Numbered from the stretch's first letter, positions 1 to 5,039 are shown. The stretch: DNA of 5,039 bases from an uncultured Collinsella sp. (GCA_958407085.1 CATYHY010000117.1:1-5039), one strand, 5' to 3'. The notes: generated from the sequence alone by a model not told the origin. Made by a program: numbers and translations.

Positions 1-3
1 GAT

Positions 4-80
4 GGACCTGTAGCTCAGTTGGTTAGAGCGTCCGGCTGATAACCGGGAGGTCACAAGTTCGAATCTTGTCAGGTCCACCA
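4..80 (+). tRNA. tRNA-Ile (anticodon GAU)
   Basis: A complete cloverleaf can be drawn. The acceptor stem GGACCTG (4-10) pairs with CAGGTCC (70-76), followed by discriminator A77 and an encoded CCA (78-80). T11-A12 are tRNA positions 8-9. The D stem is GCTC (13-16) with GAGC (26-29). The anticodon stem is TCCGG (31-35) with CCGGG (43-47), and the loop CTGATAA (36-42) puts anticodon GAT at 38-40, which reads isoleucine AUC and AUU codons. The T stem ACAAG (53-57) pairs with CTTGT (65-69) around the TTCGAAT loop. The variable region is five bases. The gene starts only three bases from the window edge, so its promoter is outside. It is followed directly by an intrinsic terminator, so it is either a single-gene unit or the last gene of a tRNA operon. 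Confidence 0.98.
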
Positions 81-94
81 TCAAAACTGTGAAG

Positions 95-124
95 AGCCTC
101 GAGGCATGGCCTCGGGGCTTTTTT
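95..124 (+). terminator. Intrinsic terminator of the tRNA-Ile transcript
   Basis: An 11-bp stem, AGCCTCGAGGC (95-105) with GCCTCGGGGCT (109-119), has one G-U wobble, a three-base loop (106-108) and a run of six T (119-124). It lies 14 bases past the tRNA CCA end, which fits rho-independent termination of the tRNA transcript. It also separates the tRNA from the downstream protein-coding operon. Confidence 0.93.
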
Positions 125-152
125 CTTGTGTGTGATAAAACTCATTTTGGTT

Positions 153-182
153 TTGTGTGCTGTGCGAAAGATTGGGTAGTAT
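153..182 (+). promoter_or_regulatory. Putative sigma-70-type promoter for the BFN operon
   Basis: A -35-like TTGTGT (153-158) is separated by 18 bases from a -10-like TAGTAT (177-182). The region lies in the AT-rich gap after the tRNA terminator, where a new promoter is expected. The predicted transcript would begin around 189-190, giving a leader of about 50 bases before the ATG at 240. The -10 overlaps an 8-bp perfect palindrome, ATAGCTAT (181-188). Neither hexamer is a close match to consensus, so the exact boxes are uncertain, though a promoter somewhere in 125-190 is likely. Confidence 0.5.
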
Positions 183-191
183 AGCTATTCA

Positions 192-211
192 ATGCGGCGA
201 AGGCGCCGCGT
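192..211 (+). promoter_or_regulatory. GC-rich hairpin in the BFN operon 5' leader
   Basis: A perfect GCGGCG (194-199) / CGCCGC (204-209) stem closes an AAGG tetraloop. It extends by T193-G210 and A192-T211 to 8 bp. It starts within a few bases of the transcription start inferred from the putative promoter, and there is no T-run after it, so it is not a terminator. A stem at the extreme 5' end of an mRNA is a known way of protecting it from decay. That role is inference here. Confidence 0.5.
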
Positions 212-239
212 GTTAACCGCTACGTACCGGAGGTGTTCC

Positions 240-740
240 ATGGTTCGTGTCGACATAGAGACCATCGTCATGGCCGCCGGTCTCGTGCCATCGCTTATCG
301 TACTTCGCGAGCGCTGCAGCAAATCGGACTCCCCTGCGCCGCTGCGCTCCCTTTCTATCCAAACTGGTTCGTTTGAGGCTGCGGCTATTAGCCGCGGTAT
401 CGACAGCGGTCGTGCCGAGCGCCCGATCGCCCATGACCTGCTGCTCGACACGCTTGATGCCCTGGATGCAAAACTCGAGCGCATCGAGATTGTCCGTGCC
501 GAGCCTCCCGTGTTCTATGCGACGGTCGTTGTTTTGGCCGACAGCAACGAGCATAGGATCGATGCGCGTCCGAGCGATGCCATCGCCCTCGCCGTGCGCA
601 GCAATGCTCCCATGTTTGTTGAGGACGACATCATGAACCGCCTGGGGACCGTCTCTCCGGTTGCCGAGGAAGTCGATGACGAGCAGGAATTTGAGAAGTT
701 CGACGAGTTCGTCCATACGCTCTCGCCCGATGATTTTTAA
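240..740 (+). CDS. BFN (bifunctional nuclease / DUF151) family protein
   Basis: This 166-residue protein is recognisable as a member of the BFN family (DUF151). Family members are small cytoplasmic beta-rich proteins; plant members were reported to have DNase and RNase activity, and the bacterial role is poorly known. Visible hallmarks are the G-x-x-EAAAI segment (residues 43-50), the RP-x-x-HDLL segment (61-68), and the strongly conserved FYA (92-94) and IDARPSDAIALAVR (107-120). The acidic C-terminal tail with E-F-E-K-F and L-S-P-D-D-F also fits. One departure from the pattern as I remember it is Ala at residue 64, where Thr usually precedes the HD pair. The ATG at 240 was chosen because GGAGG (229-233) lies six bases upstream. 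An in-frame ATG at 192 sits inside a hairpin with no ribosome binding site and would add an arginine-rich tail. First gene of a probable three-gene operon. I am sure of the family and unsure of the biochemical activity in this organism. Confidence 0.92.
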   Translation: MVRVDIETIVMAAGLVPSLIVLRERCSKSDSPAPLRSLSIQTGSFEAAAISRGIDSGRAERPIAHDLLLDTLDALDAKLERIEIVRAEPPVFYATVVVLADSNEHRIDARPSDAIALAVRSNAPMFVEDDIMNRLGTVSPVAEEVDDEQEFEKFDEFVHTLSPDDF

Positions 741-773
741 ATGACGAGTAGCCATGAGACGGAGTGTGCACTG

Positions 774-1130
774 ATGGGTCGCGGCGTTTCAGCCGAAGCC
801 GCCGCCATTGCCCGCGAGGCCCAGATGCGCTCGGAGGCATCCGAGGCCGCACGCATCGCCTATGTGACGCAGGCCCGTACGCTTCGCGAGCGCCGTGCCT
901 CCTTTATCAAGATGGTTGCCGTCTCCGCACTTGTCGCGGCAATCTCCTCGCGCCTTCGTGGTACAGTTGGTGCGCTTGGGTTTTCGATTTCGACGGGCTT
1001 GGTCATCTGGGGCGTGGTCGATGCCGTGATGCTGACCAACCAGATCAAGGTACTCGATAAGCGCGCCGCCGATATGATGCGCGCCCGCGACGCCGCCGCC
1101 GAGATCGCTGCCGAGGCACAAGAGATGTAA
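774..1130 (+). CDS. Small two-helix membrane protein of unknown function
   Basis: I do not recognise this 118-residue protein. It has an alanine- and charge-rich N-terminal helix (about residues 5-42), then two hydrophobic segments (about 44-57 and 65-87) separated by a short basic turn with R60 and R62. An alanine-rich, charged C-terminal helix (about 90-117) follows. This looks like a helical hairpin in the cytoplasmic membrane with both long ends on the same side, probably the cytoplasm, given the arginines and lysine before the first segment. The start at 774 has GGAG (761-764) nine bases upstream. An in-frame ATG at 741, immediately after the BFN stop, would add 11 residues but has no Shine-Dalgarno and could be used only by translational coupling. 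It sits 33 bases after the BFN gene and 30 before the next gene, so co-transcription is likely. The coding potential is good, but the function is unknown. Confidence 0.82.
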   Translation: MGRGVSAEAAAIAREAQMRSEASEAARIAYVTQARTLRERRASFIKMVAVSALVAAISSRLRGTVGALGFSISTGLVIWGVVDAVMLTNQIKVLDKRAADMMRARDAAAEIAAEAQEM

Positions 1131-1160
1131 CGACGCCGGACTCGATGGGAAGGTCTAAAA

Positions 1161-1610
1161 ATGGCACAGGATATGCAGGACGCCGGAAACGTCTCCGCCG
1201 AGCTCGACGCCATGGTGTGCGACCTCATCGGGGCATTTTTAGACGACCTGGCCGCTGGTGAGAACCCCGGCGTTGTCGTTGCGATCGAAGACGCCGCGTC
1301 CAACCGCTATCTGGCGGCACTCGACGAGGACGGCGAGGAGGCATGCCTCGAGGCTGCCACCAACTTTATCTCCGAGCACAAGATGGGCCTTAAGGACGAG
1401 GGCCTGGGTCGCATCGCCCGTTACGCCATCGGCTACACTGGTTGTGTCGAAATCGATGGCGGCTACCATGACGCCCTGCTTGTGAGTTTCTTTGAGACGA
1501 CGCTCGAGAGCGGCTTTTCGGCATACGTACTGTACGAGGGTGTGGGCGCCGGCGATGGTTTTATGTGGAGCGACCCTGAACCTGCAGGCGAGGAAACCCC
1601 TCTTATCTAA
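1161..1610 (+). CDS. Acidic soluble hypothetical protein
   Basis: This 149-residue protein is not recognised. It has no signal peptide or membrane segment and is very acidic, with 30 Asp/Glu against 5 Arg/Lys. The N-terminal third looks helical (LDAMVCDLIGAFLDDL). The middle has a helix-rich stretch (about 60-90), and the rest has alternating hydrophobic residues and tyrosines typical of a small alpha/beta fold. Cysteines are isolated and no metal-binding or catalytic motif is evident. The start is supported by the purine-rich GGGAAGG (1147-1153) seven bases before the ATG. It follows the membrane protein by 30 bases and is probably the third gene of the BFN operon. Its stop at 1608-1610 is followed by the 117-base typA leader with no terminator in between. 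The gene is real on codon use and ribosome binding site, but no function can be assigned. Confidence 0.85.
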   Translation: MAQDMQDAGNVSAELDAMVCDLIGAFLDDLAAGENPGVVVAIEDAASNRYLAALDEDGEEACLEAATNFISEHKMGLKDEGLGRIARYAIGYTGCVEIDGGYHDALLVSFFETTLESGFSAYVLYEGVGAGDGFMWSDPEPAGEETPLI

Positions 1611-1626
1611 AATCGCTAAAATATAC

Positions 1627-1680
1627 GAGTTTTCGGTAAAACGCTCAAAATTCCCGCCGAGCGTTGTGTTGCTGGGCGGG
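1627..1680 (+). promoter_or_regulatory. Structured leader upstream of typA, possible pseudoknot
   Basis: The 117-base gap 1611-1727 holds three overlapping inverted repeats. Stem 1 is AACGCTC (1640-1646) with GAGCGTT (1659-1665). Stem 2 is CCCGCC (1653-1658), lying in the loop of stem 1, with GGCGGG (1675-1680) downstream, so the two stems interlock as an H-type pseudoknot. The connecting loops are 6 and 9 bases, and there is no base between the stem 2 and stem 1 strands. A third hairpin, GAGTTTT (1627-1633) with AAAA (1638-1641) and CTC (1644-1646), would compete with stem 1. No T-run follows, so it is not a terminator. Promoter boxes are unclear: TAAAAT (1617-1622) could be a -10 that would place the structure in the RNA, whereas TATATA (1701-1706) would leave it as DNA upstream. 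Its regulatory role is inferred. Confidence 0.45.
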
Positions 1681-1727
1681 TCGCATACGCGTGCCGGTTG
1701 TATATAGATAGAAGATAGGGGAACTAC

Positions 1728-3566
1728 ATGCGCGTAGACAATCTGAGGAACATCGCCATCATCGCTCACGTCGACCACGGCAAGACGACGATGGTCGACA
1801 AGCTCCTGCGTGCCACGGACGCCTTCCGTGCCAACCAGCAGGTCGAGGACCGCGTCCTGGATTCTAACGACCAGGAGCGCGAGCGCGGCATTACGATTCT
1901 CGCCAAGAACATCTCTATCGAGTACAAGGACGTTAAGATCAACGTCATCGACACCCCGGGCCACGCTGACTTTGGCGGCGAGGTCGAGCGCGTGCTGCGT
2001 ATGGCCGACGGCGCCCTGCTGCTGGTCGATGCCTTTGAGGGCCCCATGCCCCAGACCCGCTTCGTGCTGCGTCACGCCATCGACACCGGCCTCAAGATCA
2101 TGATCGTCATCAACAAGATCGACCGTCCGGGCGCCAACCCCGAGAAGGCCTACAACGACTGCCTGGACCTTATGGCCGACCTGGGCGCCACCGACGACCA
2201 GCTTGAGTTCGCCATGGAACACGTGGTCTACGCCAGCGCCATGAATGGCTTTGCCCGCCTTGACCCCAACGACGGCAACATGGACATGTATCCGCTGCTC
2301 GATATGATCATTGACGACATGCCCGCGCCCGAGGTTGACGAGAACGCCCCGCTGGCCATGCAATGTGTGACCATCGACCACTCCAACTTCGTTGGCCGCA
2401 TCGGTATCGGTCGCGTGTACTCCGGCACCATTCACCAGGGCGATCAGATCCTGGTCGTCAAGAACGACGGTTCCAGCGCTACCGCTACCGTCAAGCAGCT
2501 CTTTACTTTCGACTACCTGGGTCGCACCGAGTGCCAGGAAGTCGGCGCCGGTGACATCGCCGCCGTCGTGGGCATCGACCGCACCGATATCGGCGATGTC
2601 TACACCGATCCCGAGAACCCCGTCGAGCTCGAGCCCATCGAGATCGACCCGCCGACCCTGTCCATCGTCTTTGAGGCTTCGACCTCCCCGCTCGTCGGTC
2701 GCGACGGCGACATCGTGGGCGCCCGTCAGCTCAAGGAGCGCCTGTTCAACGAGGCCGAGAACAACGTGACCATGAAGATCGAGGAGCTCGAGGACAAGAG
2801 CGGCGTCGAGGTCTCGGGCCGCGGCATTCTGCACCTGTCCGTCCTGATGGAGTCCATGCGTCGCGAGGGCTTTGAGTTCCAGGTCGGCCGTCCCCGCGTT
2901 CTGTTTAAGAAGGACGAGAACGGCAATAAGCTGGAGCCCGTCGAGCAGGCCGTCGTCGAGTGCCCGGACGAGTACTCGGGCAAGGTCGTTGAGGTCTTCG
3001 GCACCTCCGGCGGCATCATGACGAGCATGGATACCTCGGGTATCGTGACGCACCTCGAGTTTAAGATCCCGACCCGCGGCATCATGGGTCTTAAGAACCG
3101 CATCATGAACGTCACTCACGGCGAGGGCGTGTTCTACCACACCTTCCTGGAGTACGGCCCCTATGCCGGCGAGATCGGCAACCGCCAGAACGGCGCCATG
3201 ATCTCCATGACCACCGAGAAGGCCGTTGCCTACGCTCTGGGCACGCTGCAGGAGCGCGGCCAGCTGTTTGTTGAGCCGGGTACCGAGTGCTACGAGGGCA
3301 TGATCGTGGGCGAGCGCAGCAAGGCCGGCGACATGGTCGTCAACATCGCCCGTACCAAGAACCTGGGCAACCAGCGTTCCTCGACCTCCGATATCTCCGT
3401 CCAGCTGGTGCCGCCCCGCACCTTCTCGCTGGAGGAGGCGCTGGAGTACATCGCCGACGACGAGCTGGTGGAGATCACTCCCAAGAACATCCGCCTGCGC
3501 AAGCGTCTGCTCAATGCTACCGACCGCAAGAAGGCCGCAGTCCGCGCCGGTCAGGTCAACAAATAA
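1728..3566 (+). CDS. typA: Translational GTPase TypA/BipA
   Basis: This complete 612-residue protein is close in length to E. coli BipA (607). TypA/BipA is a cytoplasmic ribosome-binding GTPase related to EF-G and LepA, needed for growth at low temperature and under stress and linked to 50S subunit assembly. The G domain shows AHVDHGKT (13-20, G1), the RERGIT switch I with Thr56 (G2), DTPGH (75-79, G3), NKID (129-132, G4) and SA (170-171, G5). An EF-Tu-like beta-barrel begins near residue 207, an EF-G domain III-like segment near 307 and a domain V-like segment near 402. The family-specific C-terminal domain (about 490-600) includes P-P-R-T-F-S-L-E-E-A and DELVEITPKNIRLRKR. In that domain the loop reads KNLGNQR, where K-L-T-N-M-R is common. 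The start has AGGGG (1717-1721) six bases upstream. No codon is TTA, CTA or TCA, a sign of strong codon bias. It probably has its own promoter, but read-through from the BFN operon is possible. A strong terminator follows. Confidence 0.98.
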   Translation: MRVDNLRNIAIIAHVDHGKTTMVDKLLRATDAFRANQQVEDRVLDSNDQERERGITILAKNISIEYKDVKINVIDTPGHADFGGEVERVLRMADGALLLVDAFEGPMPQTRFVLRHAIDTGLKIMIVINKIDRPGANPEKAYNDCLDLMADLGATDDQLEFAMEHVVYASAMNGFARLDPNDGNMDMYPLLDMIIDDMPAPEVDENAPLAMQCVTIDHSNFVGRIGIGRVYSGTIHQGDQILVVKNDGSSATATVKQLFTFDYLGRTECQEVGAGDIAAVVGIDRTDIGDVYTDPENPVELEPIEIDPPTLSIVFEASTSPLVGRDGDIVGARQLKERLFNEAENNVTMKIEELEDKSGVEVSGRGILHLSVLMESMRREGFEFQVGRPRVLFKKDENGNKLEPVEQAVVECPDEYSGKVVEVFGTSGGIMTSMDTSGIVTHLEFKIPTRGIMGLKNRIMNVTHGEGVFYHTFLEYGPYAGEIGNRQNGAMISMTTEKAVAYALGTLQERGQLFVEPGTECYEGMIVGERSKAGDMVVNIARTKNLGNQRSSTSDISVQLVPPRTFSLEEALEYIADDELVEITPKNIRLRKRLLNATDRKKAAVRAGQVNK

Positions 3567-3593
3567 GCGCCGAGCTTTATAGCGACTAACAAG

Positions 3594-3628
3594 AAAGGGC
3601 GCCGACCATCGCGGTCGGTGCCCTTTTT
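3594..3628 (+). terminator. Intrinsic terminator of typA, possibly bidirectional
   Basis: A 14-bp stem, AAAGGGCGCCGACC (3594-3607) with 3613-3626, includes one G-U pair (G3601-T3619). It has a five-base loop (3608-3612) and a T-run at 3624-3628, 27 bases past the typA stop. On the minus strand the same hairpin is followed by TTTCTTGTT, so it could also stop transcription from the convergent gene. There, however, the G-U pair becomes a C-A mismatch, so it should work best for typA. Confidence 0.93.
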
Positions 3629-3655
3629 GGTGCACAGGGATTGAGTTGGTCTGCA

Positions 3656-3688
3656 CCACCGCAAAGGTGTCTGTCCCCTTTGCGGGGG
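3656..3688. repeat. REP-like palindromic element in the convergent gap
   Basis: CCGCAAAGG (3659-3667) and CCTTTGCGG (3677-3685) are a perfect 9-bp inverted repeat around a nine-base loop. After one A-G mismatch, two further C-G pairs (3656-3657 with 3687-3688) extend it. Read on the minus strand, 3666-3678 is GGGGACAGACACC, a motif I recall from dispersed palindromic elements in many bacteria, often near REP-associated tyrosine transposases. No transposase is present here. It lies between two converging genes, six bases from the stop of the minus-strand gene, a usual place for REP elements. It lacks a T-run on either strand, so it is not a classical terminator. Multiplicity in the genome cannot be seen from this window. 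Confidence 0.6.
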
Positions 3689-3694
3689 CGACGG

Positions 3695-4840
3695 CTAGGC
3701 GGAAGGAAGGCCCGGAGTATTGGCGGCCTGCTGCGGCTTGAGGCGGGCGTTGCGCCAGATGATCTGGATGACGTAGCCGAGCGTAAAGACGAAGGCTACG
3801 CCGCTGACAAAGCTGCCCATAAGGGGAAGTGCCGTGAGTGCGCCCGCGGCGATACCGCCCACGGCGGCCATGGCGTAGCGGTTCTGGTTGTGTCCGATCA
3901 TGCGTGCGATCGCGGTGCCCGTAAACGCCGCCGAGACCAGAGCGATACCGATCACGGCGCACATGAGAGCTCCGGCGAGTGACAGACCTGCAATCGAGAT
4001 GATGAGTAACAGGACGGCGGGAACGGCGGCCACCGTGCCCAAAAGACCGCTCACCCACAGAGGGGTAGGTCGTTGACGAAGCATGCCGGCGGCGCTGGCG
4101 GTCGCGCGCGGAAAGACGAGCTCGAGGAGGATCGCGACAAAGCAGGTGGAAAGCGCCGCGGCGACGATGCCGCCGATGGTGTCGTTAATCGTTGAGGTGT
4201 TCTCGTTCTCGGTACGGTCGATCTTGAGGGCTCCGACCTGAGCGCCCTCGGCCCGCTCGGGGTCCTCGGAAACATGCGCGCTCACGGTGCCGGTGATGCG
4301 GGCGTTTTTGCCCAAGACGAGCTTATCGGCCCAAACCTCGACATCGCCCTCGACGGTGCCGTCGATGGTCACCGTATCGCCTGCAAGTGCTGCCGACTTG
4401 GTGGAGCCTCGCAGGGCAACAGTATCGCCCATCGCGTAAAAACAGTTGGCGGTGCTACCGGTGTTGAGCACGACGTGCTGACCGGCTACCGTCACGCTGC
4501 CATCGATTGCGGTTTTGGAGATATCGATGGTGCGCGCCGCCAGGCGAATGGCGCCGCCTACGGTGCAGTCGCGAATCGATAGGCTGTCGCATGCCGCGAT
4601 AATATCGCGGCCGATGGAGGCATCGTCCAGGCTAAGGCTTTGGCCAGCCCAGTACAGGTCGCCCGCGACGCCAGACGGATTTGAGTCAGCTTCGGTTGCG
4701 AGTACGTTGCCCGCGGTGTCTGTGCCGGCGAACGACGCCGTGGGAAGTACGGTCAGCGCAAGCGCAATCAGTACGAATAGGAGGGCGATGCGGGCCTGCG
4801 CTTTGTGGCGCTTGGTCGACGGTTCTAGGTTGCAAGGCAT
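3695..4840 (-). CDS. Exported bactofilin-like (polymer-forming) membrane protein
   Basis: This 381-residue protein has a Sec signal peptide or N-terminal anchor: a basic KRHKAQAR (10-17), a hydrophobic core (18-32) and a likely cleavage after A-S-F-A (38). Residues about 58-190 are short strand-turn repeats rich in Gly, Thr, Val and Ile. In the latter part, I-D-G-T-V-E-G-D-V-E-V and A-R-I-T-G-T-V resemble the right-handed beta-helix of bactofilins (polymer-forming proteins). A charged linker (191-220) leads to hydrophobic helices at about 222-243, 261-284, 286-306 and 323-362, the last probably one or two spans. The C-terminus is short and polar. Three cysteines (84, 92, 133) lie in the extracytoplasmic region. 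The ATG at 4840 has GAAGGA (4852-4847) six bases upstream. An in-frame ATG at 4888 has no such site and would lie upstream of an inverted repeat. It is transcribed toward typA. The function is unknown; an envelope scaffold or sensor role is inference. The family label is moderately sure. Confidence 0.85.
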   Translation of the reverse strand: MPCNLEPSTKRHKAQARIALLFVLIALALTVLPTASFAGTDTAGNVLATEADSNPSGVAGDLYWAGQSLSLDDASIGRDIIAACDSLSIRDCTVGGAIRLAARTIDISKTAIDGSVTVAGQHVVLNTGSTANCFYAMGDTVALRGSTKSAALAGDTVTIDGTVEGDVEVWADKLVLGKNARITGTVSAHVSEDPERAEGAQVGALKIDRTENENTSTINDTIGGIVAAALSTCFVAILLELVFPRATASAAGMLRQRPTPLWVSGLLGTVAAVPAVLLLIISIAGLSLAGALMCAVIGIALVSAAFTGTAIARMIGHNQNRYAMAAVGGIAAGALTALPLMGSFVSGVAFVFTLGYVIQIIWRNARLKPQQAANTPGLPSA

Positions 4841-4852
4841 AGTGAATCCTTC

Positions 4853-4877
4853 GTTAGATACTCGGCGTATATCTAAC
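4853..4877 (-). promoter_or_regulatory. Inverted repeat before the bactofilin-like gene
   Basis: GTTAGATA (4853-4860) and TATCTAAC (4870-4877) form a perfect 8-bp inverted repeat with a nine-base spacer. Its inner edge touches the Shine-Dalgarno (4847-4852) of the minus-strand gene. On the minus strand the distal arm contains TAGATA, a possible -10, but no convincing -35 lies 16-18 bases before it. It may therefore be a protein-binding operator over the promoter or start region, or an RNA hairpin next to the ribosome binding site. Confidence 0.45.
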
Positions 4878-4902
4878 AGGGTACCCAACGTGCGAGCGCT
4901 CT

Positions 4903-4919
4903 AAAAGAACCTCTCGGTT
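4903..4919 (-). terminator. Weak possible terminator of the right-edge gene
   Basis: On the minus strand AACC (4919-4916), a GAGA tetraloop and GGTT (4911-4908) form a 4-bp stem followed by CTTTT (4907-4903). It lies 28 bases after the stop of the partial right-edge gene and before the next minus-strand gene. The stem is short, so termination may be incomplete and the two minus-strand genes could be partly co-transcribed. GAGCGCTC (4894-4901) just beyond is an 8-bp palindrome of unknown meaning. Confidence 0.25.
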
Positions 4920-4946
4920 GCATTTCGAAAGGTCGTGCCGTGCTAT

Positions 4947-5039
4947 CTACTTTTTGCGATGTAAAAAGTGCGCGATGTCTTCTTCGGTGGGGCTTTTGAT
5001 GTCAAAGCGCAGCGAGAGCCAGCGCAGACCCATGGTCAC
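4947..5039 (-). CDS. C-terminal end of an unidentified protein (partial)
   Basis: An open frame enters from the right edge on the minus strand and ends at TAG (4949-4947), giving 30 residues. It reads V-T-M-G-L-R-W-L-S-L-R-F-D-I-K, then S-P-T-E-E-D-I-A-H-F-L-H-R-K-K. Codon use is typical of the window, and the segment looks like a beta strand followed by an amphipathic helix, a normal C-terminus. The 5' part lies outside the window. An ATG at 5033 is the only internal start and has no visible Shine-Dalgarno, so a separate tiny gene is less likely. The last codons overlap a 7-bp inverted repeat, ACTTTTT (4949-4955) / AAAAAGT (4963-4969). The family cannot be told from this fragment. Confidence 0.6.
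   Translation of the reverse strand: MTMGLRWLSLRFDIKSPTEEDIAHFLHRKK

Noticed and set aside
4..130. tRNA-Ile as an integration site for a mobile element
   Set aside because: No integrase gene and no second copy of the tRNA 3' end is visible downstream. The neighbouring genes look like core chromosome.
192..239. Upstream ATG at 192 as the BFN start
   Set aside because: No Shine-Dalgarno, it is buried in a GC-rich hairpin, and the added residues are arginine-rich and outside the family pattern. GGAGG at 229-233 supports 240.
213..755. A 180-codon minus-strand open frame opposite the BFN gene
   Set aside because: It lies antisense to a gene with clear family motifs, has no ribosome binding site of note and no recognisable product.
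1132..1187. Direct repeat GACGCCGGA at 1132-1140 and 1179-1187
   Set aside because: Nine GC-rich bases, one copy being inside a coding sequence, are likely to recur by chance in DNA of this composition.
1701..1706. TATATA as the typA -10 box
   Set aside because: No acceptable -35 is found 16-18 bases upstream, so it was not listed as a promoter, although it cannot be excluded.
3641..3982. A 113-codon plus-strand open frame in the convergent gap
   Set aside because: It runs across the REP-like hairpin and antisense to the membrane helices of the minus-strand gene, with no ribosome binding site and no recognisable product.
1239..4058. A 939-codon open frame on the minus strand spanning typA
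   Set aside because: It is in codon register with typA and the acidic protein gene and is open only because those genes avoid TTA, CTA and TCA. Its translation is low-complexity, rich in V, D, G, H and L, with no recognisable domain, and it overlaps a certain gene.
4949..4969. Inverted repeat ACTTTTT/AAAAAGT over the stop of the right-edge gene
   Set aside because: The stem is only A-T pairs apart from one C-G, it lies within coding sequence ending in lysine codons (AAA AAG), and no T-run follows on the minus strand. It is most likely incidental.

Overview
The window comes from a GC-rich bacterial chromosome. Codon use, the Shine-Dalgarno starts and the gene families suggest a gut actinobacterium of the Coriobacteriia, perhaps Collinsella. 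That placement is from general impression and was not tested by any search.

Layout, left to right. (1) A complete tRNA-Ile(GAU) with encoded CCA (4-80) and a strong intrinsic terminator (95-124). (2) A probable promoter (153-182) and a GC-rich hairpin at the expected mRNA 5' end (192-211) lead into three closely spaced plus-strand genes. These are a BFN/DUF151 'bifunctional nuclease' family protein (240-740), a small two-helix membrane protein (774-1130) and a very acidic soluble protein of unknown function (1161-1610). (3) A 117-base leader with overlapping inverted repeats that can be drawn as an H-type pseudoknot precedes typA/bipA (1728-3566), a complete ribosome-associated translational GTPase. 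A strong terminator (3594-3628) follows. (4) A REP-like hairpin (3656-3688) lies in the convergent gap. (5) On the minus strand is an exported protein with a bactofilin-like beta-helix region followed by membrane helices (3695-4840), with an 8-bp inverted repeat directly upstream of its ribosome binding site. (6) The last 30 codons of another minus-strand gene reach the right edge (4947-5039).

The three small genes are spaced about 30 bases apart and probably form one operon. I see no terminator between them and typA, so read-through into typA is possible. The typA gene and the minus-strand envelope gene converge and are insulated by the terminator, which is close to symmetrical on both strands. 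No CRISPR, phage, toxin-antitoxin or insertion-sequence genes are visible. The window is mostly ordinary chromosome. The most interesting parts are the typA leader, the REP-like element and the exported bactofilin-like protein.
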